Below are positions 42,863-51,258 of a DNA stretch of 64,000 bases, piece by piece. Each line of letters begins with the position of its first letter. Within the stretch, counting starts at the first letter, position 1. Origin of the DNA: Gelria sp. Kuro-4 (GTDB lineage Bacteria; Bacillota; DTU030; DUMP01); the NCBI RefSeq assembly GCF_019668485.1, contig NZ_AP024619.1, positions 1,363,001 through 1,427,000 on the forward strand, in the 5' to 3' direction. The notes beneath the pieces are model-generated. The model was not told the DNA's origin. It saw only the letters and a list, made by a program, of their open reading frames with translations, and made no database searches. Position numbers and translations under genes: made by a program.

Positions 42863-44692
42863 TCACTCCAGGAAGTTCACCAGATCGCGTCCGACGATGG
42901 GCGCGCCGGCTCTGGTGCTGCCGTGGAGCCAGAGGTCGGTGTAGCAGGCGGGGGAAATGAGTTTAAGGAGGGGTGGGAGCTCGAAGGTGAGGGTGAGGTC
43001 GGGGTCGCCGTCACCGTTGACGTCTTTGAGGGCGCTGCTCTTGGCCGGTACCCAGGTGTTGGGGTTGCGGTAGGCAGGGCCGAGGGTGAGCGTGGCGGGG
43101 TCGATGTTCTTGGCAGAAAGTTCACCGGAGCTGATGATATTCACCTGCAGCGTGCCGGTCTCGCTCAGGCGCACGGCTTCACGCGGGATGTCAACTTTCA
43201 TTGTGGGGAGTTCGCCGATGAGTTCCTTGGCTTGCTGCCAGGCCTTTTGGGCCAGGCTGTTGGTGTACTGGGTGAGGTAGGCGCGGCCGGCGGCTTCGTC
43301 CTTCGCCAAGAGGCGGCAGGCTTCCTTTTCCACTTCCGCTTGTTTGGCCAGGGCCTCTTCCTCGAAATCCTGCCAGGTTTTTTGTACCGTGCCGATGACG
43401 GAACCGTACTGGGCATCGACGATGTTTTCGAGATCCTGGAATGTCCACCAGGCCTTGGTGCGGTCGTAATCATAAAGGGCGGCGTGCGGCTTGAACTGGA
43501 GGGAGCCACCGACAGTGGGCTCGGCCCAGAAGTGGCCTTCAGGCACGGCGGTGATGCCCAGGTACCAGGGTACATAGGGGCTGGTGTCCGGGCGACCGCT
43601 GGTGCGCCAGCAGACAGCCTTGAGAGCGGCCGGTACGTTATCTCTTAGCTGCGTCACGGAGCTTTCGCGCGTGGTGCTGGTGCAGATGACGCGTTCGTCC
43701 GTCCAGTGCGGCGAAGTCTTGTAGCCATCGGTTTTGTCGTAGGGCGTGCCCTCGTAGTGGTTGCGCAGGATGTTCATTACGTCACGGACGCCGACTTTCT
43801 CAGCAGGTTTGACCGCGAAGGGGAGGGGACCCTCGGGCGTTTTGCCAGTGAGCAGCTTCTGGCCGATCCACTGGCGGGTGTCGTAGCCGCGTTCCAGCGC
43901 CTTACCCTGGGCGGGAGCGGAGTAGGCCTCGGCAAAATCAAAGGGTTTGCCGCTCTTCGGGTCGTACCAGCCGCGCTCGATGGCGTAGTCGATGATATCG
44001 GGGGAAGCGATGAAGTTCTTCTTGTCCTTGAGGTTAACTTCGCGGATGACATAATGGTTGGGAATGACGACGGCCATGTCATCGGGTACCCGCTGGGCTG
44101 CGTAGTGTTTGCCGCGGACCAGGTGGAGCACCCAGGCCTCCTTGCCATCGGCGATGTGGTAGGAGCGGCCGGGCGCAATGTAGCCGAACTCTTCCACCAG
44201 CTTGGCTGCGATTTCCACGCCTTCGCGGGCGGTGCGGGCGCGTTCGGCTACAATCCGTCGGATGTGGTAACCGATGCCGCCGTCGGTGATATCGCCGCGT
44301 GCGACGAGGTCTTCATACGTGTCTTCCCTGGTAGGACCGCAGTTGTCGCTGCAGACCACCACGCCCCACTCGTTGACGAAGAAGTCGCTGAAGGAGCCGC
44401 CCGGTGTCTGCGACCAGAGGAAGGCCCAGGTTTCCGGCACCTGGGGGGTGGTGCCGCCGTTTTCAAAGCGGATCACCTCGCCGGGCTCGTGCTTCATACG
44501 GGGTACATAGTACTGGGGCATGACGATGCGACCGCCGTTGTCCTCGTTGTGGCCGACCAGAAGCGAGCCGTCTATCGTGGCCTTGCTTCCCACAAGCACT
44601 GTGGTGCAGTCGGCCAGGGCGGGTGGGGCGATGAGGACCAACACCAAGAGGGTTGCAACGAGAGCCGTTCCCAGCCTGTGCTTGCTCGCCAT
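42863..44692 (-). CDS. Secreted dipeptidase, peptidase family C69
   Basis: The protein has 609 residues from ATG 44692 after AAGGAG. A signal peptide (residues 1-28, ending ALA-D) leaves Cys29 near the new N-terminus, as expected for C69 proteases, which use an N-terminal cysteine nucleophile. DGSLLVGHNEDNG, WGVVVCSDNCGPTRED and GRSYHIADGKEAWVLH match the PepD/C69 core. The C-terminal 100 residues include DVNGDGDPDLTLTF, a calcium-binding-like loop in a small beta domain, which may anchor or stabilise it outside the cell. It should hydrolyse dipeptides in the envelope. A minus-strand promoter at 44984-45012 may drive it. Confidence 0.9.
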   Translation of the reverse strand: MASKHRLGTALVATLLVLVLIAPPALADCTTVLVGSKATIDGSLLVGHNEDNGGRIVMPQYYVPRMKHEPGEVIRFENGGTTPQVPETWAFLWSQTPGGSFSDFFVNEWGVVVCSDNCGPTREDTYEDLVARGDITDGGIGYHIRRIVAERARTAREGVEIAAKLVEEFGYIAPGRSYHIADGKEAWVLHLVRGKHYAAQRVPDDMAVVIPNHYVIREVNLKDKKNFIASPDIIDYAIERGWYDPKSGKPFDFAEAYSAPAQGKALERGYDTRQWIGQKLLTGKTPEGPLPFAVKPAEKVGVRDVMNILRNHYEGTPYDKTDGYKTSPHWTDERVICTSTTRESSVTQLRDNVPAALKAVCWRTSGRPDTSPYVPWYLGITAVPEGHFWAEPTVGGSLQFKPHAALYDYDRTKAWWTFQDLENIVDAQYGSVIGTVQKTWQDFEEEALAKQAEVEKEACRLLAKDEAAGRAYLTQYTNSLAQKAWQQAKELIGELPTMKVDIPREAVRLSETGTLQVNIISSGELSAKNIDPATLTLGPAYRNPNTWVPAKSSALKDVNGDGDPDLTLTFELPPLLKLISPACYTDLWLHGSTRAGAPIVGRDLVNFLE

Positions 44693-44764
44693 GAAAGCGC
44701 ACTCCTTTCGTGGATGCTCTTGGCAACACCGACCGGTCGCTCAAGTCTTTTCCACATCCCCCCT

Positions 44765-44944
44765 TCAGGCTGCGGGCCGTGAAGCCTCCGGTCCGGGCGC
44801 CATCTCCTGGCGCGGCATAGTGCTGATGACCTGGCTGGCCGGGTTGTGGTCGATGCGGGCGCCCAGGAGGGCGGCCGCCCTCCCCCGTAAGGGAATGAGG
44901 GTCACGCCCGCCTTAAGAGCGCGGGGCCGGCTCCAGGTGTTCAC
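44765..44944 (-). CDS. Possible 59-residue leader ORF ahead of the dipeptidase
   Basis: A frame from GTG 44944 to TGA at 44765-44767 has GGGGAG six bases upstream and lies directly behind a near-consensus promoter. The product (MNTWSRPRALKAGVTLIPL and onward, Ala/Arg/Pro-rich) has no membrane segment and resembles nothing I know. It could be a small gene co-transcribed with the dipeptidase or an untranslated leader. Confidence 0.3.
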   Translation of the reverse strand: MNTWSRPRALKAGVTLIPLRGRAAALLGARIDHNPASQVISTMPRQEMAPGPEASRPAA

Positions 44945-44983
44945 ACCAAGCTCCCCGTGGCGCGATTTTCATCATCAGTTAAC

Positions 44984-45012
44984 ATTATACACCTATGTAG
45001 GTATTTGGTAAA
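44984..45012 (-). promoter_or_regulatory. Promoter on the minus strand for the dipeptidase transcript
   Basis: TTTACC (45007-45012) and a perfect TATAAT (44984-44989) are 17 bases apart on the minus strand, in an AT-rich patch. A second TATAAT on the plus strand at 45020-45025 could serve the divergent small gene, though no good -35 goes with it. Confidence 0.65.
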
Positions 45013-45095
45013 TTATGAATATAATCCCAGAAGGCGGGTACCTGGGGTATAAATCAAGGCGGGCGCGACAAACTAGCGCCAGGGAGGTGCCGGCG

Positions 45096-45299
45096 GTGGA
45101 GATTTCCCAGAGCGAGATGATCCAGGAGATAGTGGATTTCGTACAGAAGAACCCCGAGTCCCACGCTTCGCGGGTGGTGCTGAAGACGGCTTGGCACGAC
45201 TATGATGCCGATGCCGCCGGGCGGGCCGAGGAACTGGCGACATCACTGAGCAAGCTGCCGCCAGGTGACGTGGAGTACTGCTATTACCTGATAAAATGA
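45096..45299 (+). CDS. Small protein of 67 residues, unknown function
   Basis: The start GTG 45096 follows AGGGAGG; the frame is open to 45015. The product begins MEISQSEMIQEIVDFVQKN and ends EYCYYLIK. It is acidic, probably helical, and has no membrane segment. A strong terminator follows at eleven bases, so it is a separate transcription unit. I do not recognise the family. Confidence 0.65.
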   Translation: MEISQSEMIQEIVDFVQKNPESHASRVVLKTAWHDYDADAAGRAEELATSLSKLPPGDVEYCYYLIK

Positions 45300-45310
45300 C
45301 GAAACTGGTG

Positions 45311-45346
45311 AAGACCTCCGGCTGCTGTACCGGCCGGAGGTCTTTT
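45311..45346 (+). terminator. Rho-independent terminator
   Basis: AAGACCTCCGGC (45311-45322) pairs with GCCGGAGGTCTT (45333-45344), ten-base loop, followed by TT; the run of T spans 45343-45346. Confidence 0.9.
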
Positions 45347-45455
45347 GCTGCTTGGGCGGGGCGAAAGAGGAGGTTGCCCCGCGGGCGGCGAAGCTTAGTG
45401 CAGGGTTGACAGGGGGCTTTAGCGGACTTTCCCGAAGAAAGAGGGTAAACATACT

Positions 45456-46730
45456 GTGACCGAGCGTCTTTACTGGCAAGAGCCAAATAAAGCGGAATTC
45501 ACCGCAACCATCAAGCGTGTAGTTCCGTCGCCTGGCACGGCCTCACAAAGCCGTGAAGCGGATGACCCAAGCTGGGGCCTGGTCCTGGACCGCACCTTGT
45601 TTTACCCAGAGGGTGGCGGTCAACCCGCGGACACCGGCGTGCTGGAGCTGGAAGGTGAGGGCGTACAGTACACGGTGAAAGAGGTGCACGAAGAAGACGG
45701 CGCCATTGTACACGTGGCAGCGCTGCCGGCCGCGCCTGAGGCGGGAACCAGACGGCAGGTGCCGTTCGTGCCCGGCGCCTGCGTGCGCGGCCGCATCGAC
45801 TGGGAGCGGCGCTTCGACCACATGCAGCAGCACAGCGGGCAGCACGTGCTGTCGCAGGCGTTTCTTACCGTGCTAGGCGCGCACACCACGGGCTTTCACC
45901 TGGGGGCCGATTACGTGAGCATTGACCTGGATGTGGCAGAGCCGAGCGCGGAACAGGTGGAACGGGTCGAACGGCTGGCGAACGAGGTAGTCTTTCAGGA
46001 CCTACCGGTGACGGCGCGCGAGTACCTGCCGGACGAGCTGCCGGAAGGGGTACGCCGGCGCATCCCCAAGCCGGTGGCCAAGATACGCGTGGTTCACATC
46101 GGCGCTTTTGATGCCTGTGCCTGTGGCGGAACCCACGTCACCGCCACGGGGAGGATCGGGCTCATCAAGATAAATGAAATAACCCGGGCGCACGGCGGCA
46201 CCCGGGTGATCTTCCGCTGCGGCTGGCGGGCCCTCGCGGACTACCGGGACAAAGAGACGGCACTCCTTGCCGCGGCCCAGGCGCTCAAGCGGCCGCCGGC
46301 GGAGGTGGCGACCGGCATAGAGGCGCTCGCGGCTCGGGCGGAAAAAGGCGAAAAAGAAGCTCAGGAGCTGCGGCGGGCCCTGCTTGATCTTGAAGCCAAG
46401 GCGCTGGCGCAGGAAGAGCCGGGCGGGATCCTGGTGCGCGCCCTGGCTGGAAGGGCGGTGGACGAGCTCCGGTACCTCGCCCGCGCTGCGGCCGCAGCCC
46501 GGGGGACGCCGGTGGTGCTCTTTGCGCGCGAACCCCGCTTTAGCGTCGTTATCGCGCGCGGCGCCGATCCAGGCTTTGATGCCCGCGCTGCCGCCACCCG
46601 GTTAGGGGCGGTGCTGGGCGTGCGGGGCGGTGGGTCGCCGGAGGTGGCCCAACTGGGCGGCCGCGCGGCGCTGCCGGGCGGCGATGCAGATGTGGCGGCG
46701 AAGATCCGGCAAGTGCTCGCGGCTCTTTAG
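45456..46730 (+). CDS. Alanyl-tRNA editing protein (AlaX type, with DHHA1 domain)
   Basis: The protein has 424 residues from GTG 45456. The editing-site zinc motifs are HMQQHSGQH and CACGGTHVTATGRIG, as in the editing domain of AlaRS. PEGGGQPADTG near residue 50 is also typical. The C-terminal 150 residues match a DHHA1-type domain, so it is the long AlaX form. It hydrolyses mischarged Ser- or Gly-tRNA-Ala in trans. Its stop overlaps by four bases with the convergent CoA-binding gene. Confidence 0.93.
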   Translation: MTERLYWQEPNKAEFTATIKRVVPSPGTASQSREADDPSWGLVLDRTLFYPEGGGQPADTGVLELEGEGVQYTVKEVHEEDGAIVHVAALPAAPEAGTRRQVPFVPGACVRGRIDWERRFDHMQQHSGQHVLSQAFLTVLGAHTTGFHLGADYVSIDLDVAEPSAEQVERVERLANEVVFQDLPVTAREYLPDELPEGVRRRIPKPVAKIRVVHIGAFDACACGGTHVTATGRIGLIKINEITRAHGGTRVIFRCGWRALADYRDKETALLAAAQALKRPPAEVATGIEALAARAEKGEKEAQELRRALLDLEAKALAQEEPGGILVRALAGRAVDELRYLARAAAAARGTPVVLFAREPRFSVVIARGADPGFDARAAATRLGAVLGVRGGGSPEVAQLGGRAALPGGDADVAAKIRQVLAAL

Positions 46731-47143
46731 CTGAAAAGCCGCCGGTGCTCTATCATCAGGCAGCGATCGGTTACTACGGTTAGGCCGGCGGTGCGGGCCA
46801 GGTTTTCAGCTTCCTGGTTGTGAATGCCGAGCTGCAGCCAGAGCACCGGGAACTTGCGGCGCAGGGCGGCCTGGACGATGGGGAGGATGGTTTCGCCGGG
46901 CCGGAAGACATCGACAATGTCCACGGGTTCCGGCACGTCGTCCAGCGAGGGGTAGGCCTTTTCAGCTAGCACGGAGTCGAGGGTGGGGTTTACCGGGATA
47001 ATCCAGAAGCCGTGGGCCTTAAGATAGGCGGCCACCTGATAGCTGGCCTTGTGCTCGGCGGCCGAAAGCCCCACCACGGCGATGGTGCGGGCGCGGGCGA
47101 TCAGGCTGCGCAGCTGTTCATCGCTGTACGGGTAGCCAGGCAT
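46727..47143 (-). CDS. CoA-binding (YccU-like) protein
   Basis: The protein has 138 residues from ATG 47143. The Rossmann fold TIAVVGLSAAEHKASYQVAAYLKAHGF and IIPVNPTLDSVLAEKAYPSL, then WLQLGIHNQEAENLARTAGL, are typical of the CoA_binding_2 family. The biological role of the family is unsettled. The gene is convergent with the AlaX gene and overlaps its last four bases. Confidence 0.9.
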   Translation of the reverse strand: MPGYPYSDEQLRSLIARARTIAVVGLSAAEHKASYQVAAYLKAHGFWIIPVNPTLDSVLAEKAYPSLDDVPEPVDIVDVFRPGETILPIVQAALRRKFPVLWLQLGIHNQEAENLARTAGLTVVTDRCLMIEHRRLFS

Positions 47144-47287
47144 AGGGTATGCACCTCCAGCATAAGTTTAGTCTGGCGAATATGGACAGGCTTATGCCTT
47201 CACAAGGGTGCGGAAAGAAGGATACGGAGAAGTTCTAGCGAATATAGTATATAGCATAAGCGAAACACATACAAGGAGCGAGAAGCC

Positions 47288-47428
47288 ATGTTCCGGCGCA
47301 ATCGCCTTGGCCTGGCACTGCTCACAGCCGGGGTCGTCCTCGTTGCTCTGGGCCTACTCCGGGGCGAAGCGGAAGCCGTGTTCGAGAAGGCGGCCAGCCT
47401 GTGCCTCGAGTGCATCGGGATCGGTTAG
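47288..47428 (+). CDS. Small CxxC membrane peptide (CD1871A-like), first gene of the redox cassette
   Basis: This 46-residue gene starts at ATG 47288 with AAGGAGC upstream. It has a single membrane segment (residues 7-24, LGLALLTAGVVLVALGLL), a short polar helix and an ending of SLCLECIGIG. The C-terminal C-x-x-C and the LECIGIG tail match the small CD1871A-type CXXC proteins of clostridia. The next gene begins eleven bases later, so it is the first gene of a three-gene unit with the polyferredoxin and the TlpA-like protein. The cysteine pair may be a redox partner or metal site; its function is not known to me. Confidence 0.8.
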   Translation: MFRRNRLGLALLTAGVVLVALGLLRGEAEAVFEKAASLCLECIGIG

Positions 47429-47439
47429 GAGGTGAAAGC

Positions 47440-48288
47440 GTGCGCCGTCGCCTCGTACAGGCTCTTTCCGCCCTCCTGGCCAACGCCAACCTGCCCGGGT
47501 TTATTGAGGGGCGGATCTACCAGGGCCGCCTAAAGTCGGTCTGCGCTCCCTTTCTCAACTGCTATTCCTGCCCGGGGGCGCTGGGTGCCTGCCCCGTGGG
47601 CTCTTTCCAGTCCCTGGCGGCCGGCTTCAGCCACACCGCTTCGCTTTATGTGCTGGGTTTCTTGACGGCCGTGGGGGCGGCCGGAGGCCGCTTCGTTTGC
47701 GGCTGGCTCTGCCCGTTTGGTTTCATTCAAGAGCTCCTGCACCGCCTGAGCCCACGCCGCTGGGCCTTACCGCGTGTCCTGGAATACCTCAAATGGCCGG
47801 TACTGCTTCTTACGGTGTTGCTGCCCTTCTATTGGCGGGATGCCGTGGGGCTGGCTGAACCATACTACTGCAAATACGTCTGCCCCGCCGGCACCCTGGA
47901 AGCCGGGCTACCGCTCGTCGGCCGGCGCACAGAGCTGGCCGCGTTGGTGGGGCCTTTGTTCTTTCTCAAAGTGGGTATCTTGGCGGTGCTGGTGGCAGCC
48001 GCTGTGTTCGTCTGGCGGCCCTTCTGCCGCACCCTCTGTCCTTTGGGCGCTTTTTACGGTCTCTTCAACCGGGTGAGCCTCTTCCGGCTCCAGGTGGACG
48101 GTGCCCGCTGCACTTCCTGCGGCGCCTGTGCCCGGCGTTGCCCGGCCGGGCTCAAGCCACACCGCGATTCCAACCCCTCTGCCTGCGTGCGCTGCCTGGA
48201 GTGCACCCAGGCCTGTCCAACCCAGGCCCTCACCTTTGGCAGCGGGGCAAAGGCCCCTGCCTTTACTCCAGCCGCGAAGGAGGCGTGA
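47440..48288 (+). CDS. Membrane 4Fe-4S protein (NapH/CcoG-like polyferredoxin)
   Basis: The protein has about 282 residues from GTG 47440 after AGGAGGTG. It has four to five membrane segments. Cytoplasmic cysteine motifs are C-x3-C pairs in FVCGWLCPFGF, YYCKYVCPAG and FCRTLCPLGAF, and a C-terminal two-cluster ferredoxin (CTSCGACARRCP and CVRCLECTQACP). An extra N-terminal cluster of cysteines (C35, C41, C44, C51, in the segment around NCYSCPG) is also present. NapH-type proteins pass electrons between the membrane or cytoplasm and outer partners. Here the partner is likely the TlpA-like lipoprotein encoded four bases downstream. Confidence 0.9.
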   Translation: MRRRLVQALSALLANANLPGFIEGRIYQGRLKSVCAPFLNCYSCPGALGACPVGSFQSLAAGFSHTASLYVLGFLTAVGAAGGRFVCGWLCPFGFIQELLHRLSPRRWALPRVLEYLKWPVLLLTVLLPFYWRDAVGLAEPYYCKYVCPAGTLEAGLPLVGRRTELAALVGPLFFLKVGILAVLVAAAVFVWRPFCRTLCPLGAFYGLFNRVSLFRLQVDGARCTSCGACARRCPAGLKPHRDSNPSACVRCLECTQACPTQALTFGSGAKAPAFTPAAKEA

Positions 48289-48292
48289 AATA

Positions 48293-48916
48293 ATGCACTG
48301 GCGAGCCAAACTCATTTGCACCGGCGCTCTCGCCCTGCTTCTCGCCCTTGTTCTTGCCGGCTGCCGGGTACCCTGGAAACCGGGGGGGCAAGGTGCAGGT
48401 TTGCAGCCGCCGGAGGTGACCACACCCGCCCCCGCGCCGGTAGAGCAACCCGCGGCAGAGGCTCCGGTAAGCCCGCCCCAGCCGGCGGTGGGCGTGGAGG
48501 CCCTGGCCTTTAGGGGTGAGGAACTGACCACGGGAGATGAAATCTCTTTCCCCTCGGCGTCCGCCGGCCGGGTGGCGGTCCTCAGCTTCTTCTCCCCCGG
48601 CTGAAGCTTCTGCGTGCGCGAGGTGCTGCAGTTGCAGCCGGAACTTCCTAAACTGAAAGAGCAGGGACTGGACTTTTACATCATCGCTGCGGGTAGCGAA
48701 CGGGACCTAAGGGCTTTCTTCGGCCGTACCAAGCTGGAGGCGACGGTTGTTTGGGATAAGAAGCTGGACATCTTCCGCACTTACGAGGTGGACGGCATCC
48801 CGGCCAGCTTCTTCGTCGACAGGAAGGGGAAAATCCGCGACCAGCGCCTGGGCTGGACTTCCAGTTCCCTCACAGAGTTTAAGAGCACCGTGAAGCTACT
48901 GAGCGAAGAGAAGTAG
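48293..48916 (+). CDS. Selenocysteine-containing TlpA-like thioredoxin-fold lipoprotein
   Basis: Read through an in-frame TGA at 48602-48604, the frame runs from ATG 48293 to TAG at 48914-48916 and gives 207 residues with Sec at 104. The signal peptide ends in a lipobox, VLAGC (C24), followed by a Pro-rich linker and then the TlpA/AhpC-TSA fold. VAVLSFFSPG precedes U104-S-F-C107, replacing the CxxC of thioredoxin-like proteins by UxxC. The cis-Pro region (VDGIPASFFVDRKGKI) lies far behind the TGA, so the downstream part is still under selection for this fold. A hairpin follows the TGA. Read as a stop, the TGA would leave a 103-residue protein without its active site. The expected role is reduction of disulfides or peroxides outside the membrane, fed by the polyferredoxin. 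Confidence 0.85.
48602..48634 (+). promoter_or_regulatory. UGA selenocysteine codon with candidate bacterial SECIS hairpin
   Basis: Behind the TGA, CTGC (48610-48613) can pair with GCAG (48628-48631), and inside it GC (48616-48617) with GC (48625-48626), leaving the loop GCGAGGT. The GGT starts 18 bases after the TGA, in the range where bacterial SECIS loops place their G/U residues. The stem is modest, and I fitted it by eye. Confidence 0.5.
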
Positions 48917-48921
48917 CAGCC

Positions 48922-50109
48922 TTACTTCTTCGAGAGCCGCGGCCCTTTGAGGAGGCGGGCGCGCACCAGGGCGTCCTCCCCAAAACGAGCGCGCAGCCGG
49001 TCCACGGTTTGGGCCAGGCGGGCGCGCTTCTCTGTCTCCGGGGCGGTAAAGAGGTCCAGTTGGGCGGGAGCTTCGGGCGGGACAAGGTTGCCCACGCTCA
49101 GGCCCACCAGGCGTACGGTGCGCCCCACAAAATGCCGGCGGAAAACCTCCCGGGCGCGGGCGTAGATGGCCTCCGTGAGCGCGGTTGCATCCGGGTAGGT
49201 GGCTGAGCGCGTGTGCAGCTTGAACTCCGGGGTTTTCACGCTGACGGTGACGGTGCGCCCGGCCAGGGCCCGGCGGCGCAGGCGGGTACCCACCTCTTCC
49301 GCCAGGGCGAGAAGGACGGTTTCAATCTCCTCCGGGTCGGCAGTGTCGTGGGGTAGGGTGATGGAGTTGCCCACGGACTTTACCCCTTCGCCCTCCGGCT
49401 GCACCCGGCTCCCGTCCCGGCCTTGGGCGAGTTCCGCCAGATACTCGCCGTAGACGCCAAAACGCGCCTTGAGGCTGGCACGCGGGTAGCGGGCCAGCTG
49501 GCCGATGGTGCGGATGCCCAGCTTTCTCAGGGCGGCCGCCGTCTGCGGGCCGACGCCAAAGAGCGCCTCTACTGGAAGCGGCCAGATGCGTGCCGGGACG
49601 TCGGCCATACTTATGAGCACCAGGCCGTCCGGCTTTTCCAGGTCGGAGGCCATCTTGGCCAGGATCTTGGTGGGCGCAATGCCGATGGAGCAGGTGAGGC
49701 CGAGTTCCGCCTTGATGCGGGCCTTGATTTCCCGGGCAACGGCCATGGGCGGGCCGAAAAGGCTTTCGCACCCGGCCACGTCCAGCCAGGCCTCGTCGAT
49801 GGAGAACTGCTCTACCAGCGGGGTGTAAGAGGAAAGGATGGCCATCACGCGCCGGGAATAGGAGGAGTAGAGCTTAAAGTCAGGCCGGACCACCGTGGCC
49901 TGGGGGCAGAGGCGCAGCGCCTCGCCGGTGGGCATGGCGGTCTTTACGCCGAAGGGGCGCGCCTCGTAGGAGGCGGTAAGGATGATGCCGTGGCGCGCCT
50001 CGGGGTCGCCGCTCACGAGCAGCGGGCGGCCGCGCAGGCCGGGGTCGGCTGCCTGGTGGCAGGCGGCGAAAAAGGCGTTCATGTCCACGTGCAGGATGGT
50101 TTCAGCCAC
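48922..50109 (-). CDS. dinB: DNA polymerase IV (Y family)
   Basis: The protein has 395 residues from GTG 50109 with AAGGAGG eight bases upstream. Catalytic residues are in ILHVDMNAFFAACHQ and SIDEAWLDV; the fingers and little-finger domains follow (LFGVGPQTAAALRKLGIRTIGQL is the HhH part). It copies damaged DNA. I did not find a convincing SOS box in the 100 bases upstream. The C-terminal beta-clamp motif is probably QLDLF near residue 355, which matches the known clamp-binding pattern. Confidence 0.94.
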   Translation of the reverse strand: MAETILHVDMNAFFAACHQAADPGLRGRPLLVSGDPEARHGIILTASYEARPFGVKTAMPTGEALRLCPQATVVRPDFKLYSSYSRRVMAILSSYTPLVEQFSIDEAWLDVAGCESLFGPPMAVAREIKARIKAELGLTCSIGIAPTKILAKMASDLEKPDGLVLISMADVPARIWPLPVEALFGVGPQTAAALRKLGIRTIGQLARYPRASLKARFGVYGEYLAELAQGRDGSRVQPEGEGVKSVGNSITLPHDTADPEEIETVLLALAEEVGTRLRRRALAGRTVTVSVKTPEFKLHTRSATYPDATALTEAIYARAREVFRRHFVGRTVRLVGLSVGNLVPPEAPAQLDLFTAPETEKRARLAQTVDRLRARFGEDALVRARLLKGPRLSKK

Positions 50110-50286
50110 GGCTCCATCCTCCTTCCCCTTGTATAGTGTAACCTCTTGGGCTGAGGCGGCCCGGTTTTCCCGGTGCCTTCCGCCCTCTTCATTACCGTGG
50201 TATACTAGGGAAAACGAACGCCGGGCTTGCTTACCTTTATTTTACCTGACCGAAGAGCCCGGGTCGAGGGGAAAGAGGGGTTGGGC

Positions 50287-51159
50287 ATGGAGGAAAGGCA
50301 GGCAGACATCTCGGGAAAGACGAAAGTGGTGGCTCTTATCGGCGATCCGGTGGAGCACTCGCGCTCCCCGCTCATGCAGAACGCAGCCTTCCGCGCCCTG
50401 GGACTGGACTGGGTGTACATAGCTCTGCCGGTGAAGGCGGCAAACGTGGGGGCGGCCGTTGCGGGCCTGCGCGCCCTGGGTTTCCAGGGCGCCAACGTCA
50501 CCATGCCGCACAAGGCGGCTGTAATACCCTACCTGGATGAAGTGGCGCCCGGCGCACGCCGCATCGGCGCGGTGAACACCATTGTGCGGCAGGGCGACAG
50601 GCTGATCGGGGAGAACACGGACGGGCGGGGGTTCATCCGTGCCCTACGCCAAGAGGGACAGCTTGAGGTGCGCGGGCGCCGCGTCTTCCTGTTCGGCGCG
50701 GGAGGCGTGGCCCGCGCCCTGGCACTGGAGCTCGGGGCGGCGGGGGCGGCTTCCCTGGCCATCGCCAACCGCACCGTGGGACGGGCTGAGGAGCTGGCGG
50801 CCCACGTCACCCGGGCGACAGGGTGCGAAACGCTGGCCGTGCCCTGGGAACCGCAGGCGTGGGCACCGCTCCTTTCCGAAGCCGACGTTATCGTAAACGG
50901 CACCCGCGCCGGGATGCTGGGCGAGCCGGATTTTGCCGCCGACCTGCCCTGGCGGGAGCTCAAGCGCGCGGTGGTGGTGTGCGACGCCGTGTACGAGCCG
51001 CTTGCGACAAATCTCCTGCGTACGGCTGCCCGGCACGGCCTGCGCACCCTAGATGGGCTGGTGCTCCTACTGTACCAGGGCGTGCTCGCCTTCGAACTGT
51101 GGACGGGCAAACCCGCGCCGGTCGCCGTCATGGCCCGGGCGCTCCGGGCCGACGGCTAG
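50287..51159 (+). CDS. aroE: Shikimate dehydrogenase
   Basis: The protein has 290 residues from ATG 50287. It shows IGDPVEHSRSPLMQNAAF, ANVTMPHK with the catalytic lysine, IGENTDGRGF with the catalytic Asp, the NADP-binding FLFGAGGVARAL and ANRTVGRAEEL, and LVLLLYQGVLAFELWTG. It reduces 3-dehydroshikimate in aromatic amino-acid biosynthesis. The motif usually NGTSIGM is NGTRAGM here, and the usual VYNP is VYEP, but the catalytic pair is kept. No other aro genes are adjacent. Confidence 0.9.
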   Translation: MEERQADISGKTKVVALIGDPVEHSRSPLMQNAAFRALGLDWVYIALPVKAANVGAAVAGLRALGFQGANVTMPHKAAVIPYLDEVAPGARRIGAVNTIVRQGDRLIGENTDGRGFIRALRQEGQLEVRGRRVFLFGAGGVARALALELGAAGAASLAIANRTVGRAEELAAHVTRATGCETLAVPWEPQAWAPLLSEADVIVNGTRAGMLGEPDFAADLPWRELKRAVVVCDAVYEPLATNLLRTAARHGLRTLDGLVLLLYQGVLAFELWTGKPAPVAVMARALRADG

Positions 51160-51258
51160 AAAGGCTGGAACCTTTTCCGTCGAAAGGACAAGGGATAAGC
51201 AATCCTGCGAGAATGCGAGGCGCTGTTGCCGGTACCTTTTTCGTCACCAAGACAGTAC

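Noticed and set aside
43706-44782. A 358-residue plus-strand frame across the dipeptidase gene
   Set aside because: Antisense shadow of the C69 peptidase, which has a signal peptide, catalytic cysteine and promoter on the minus strand.
48101-48604. A separate protein ending at the TGA before UxxC, with a second protein starting at a GTG behind it
   Set aside because: The upstream part would overlap most of the ferredoxin domain and lack the active site; the downstream part would lack the first beta strand and has no ribosome binding site. Read-through explains both halves.
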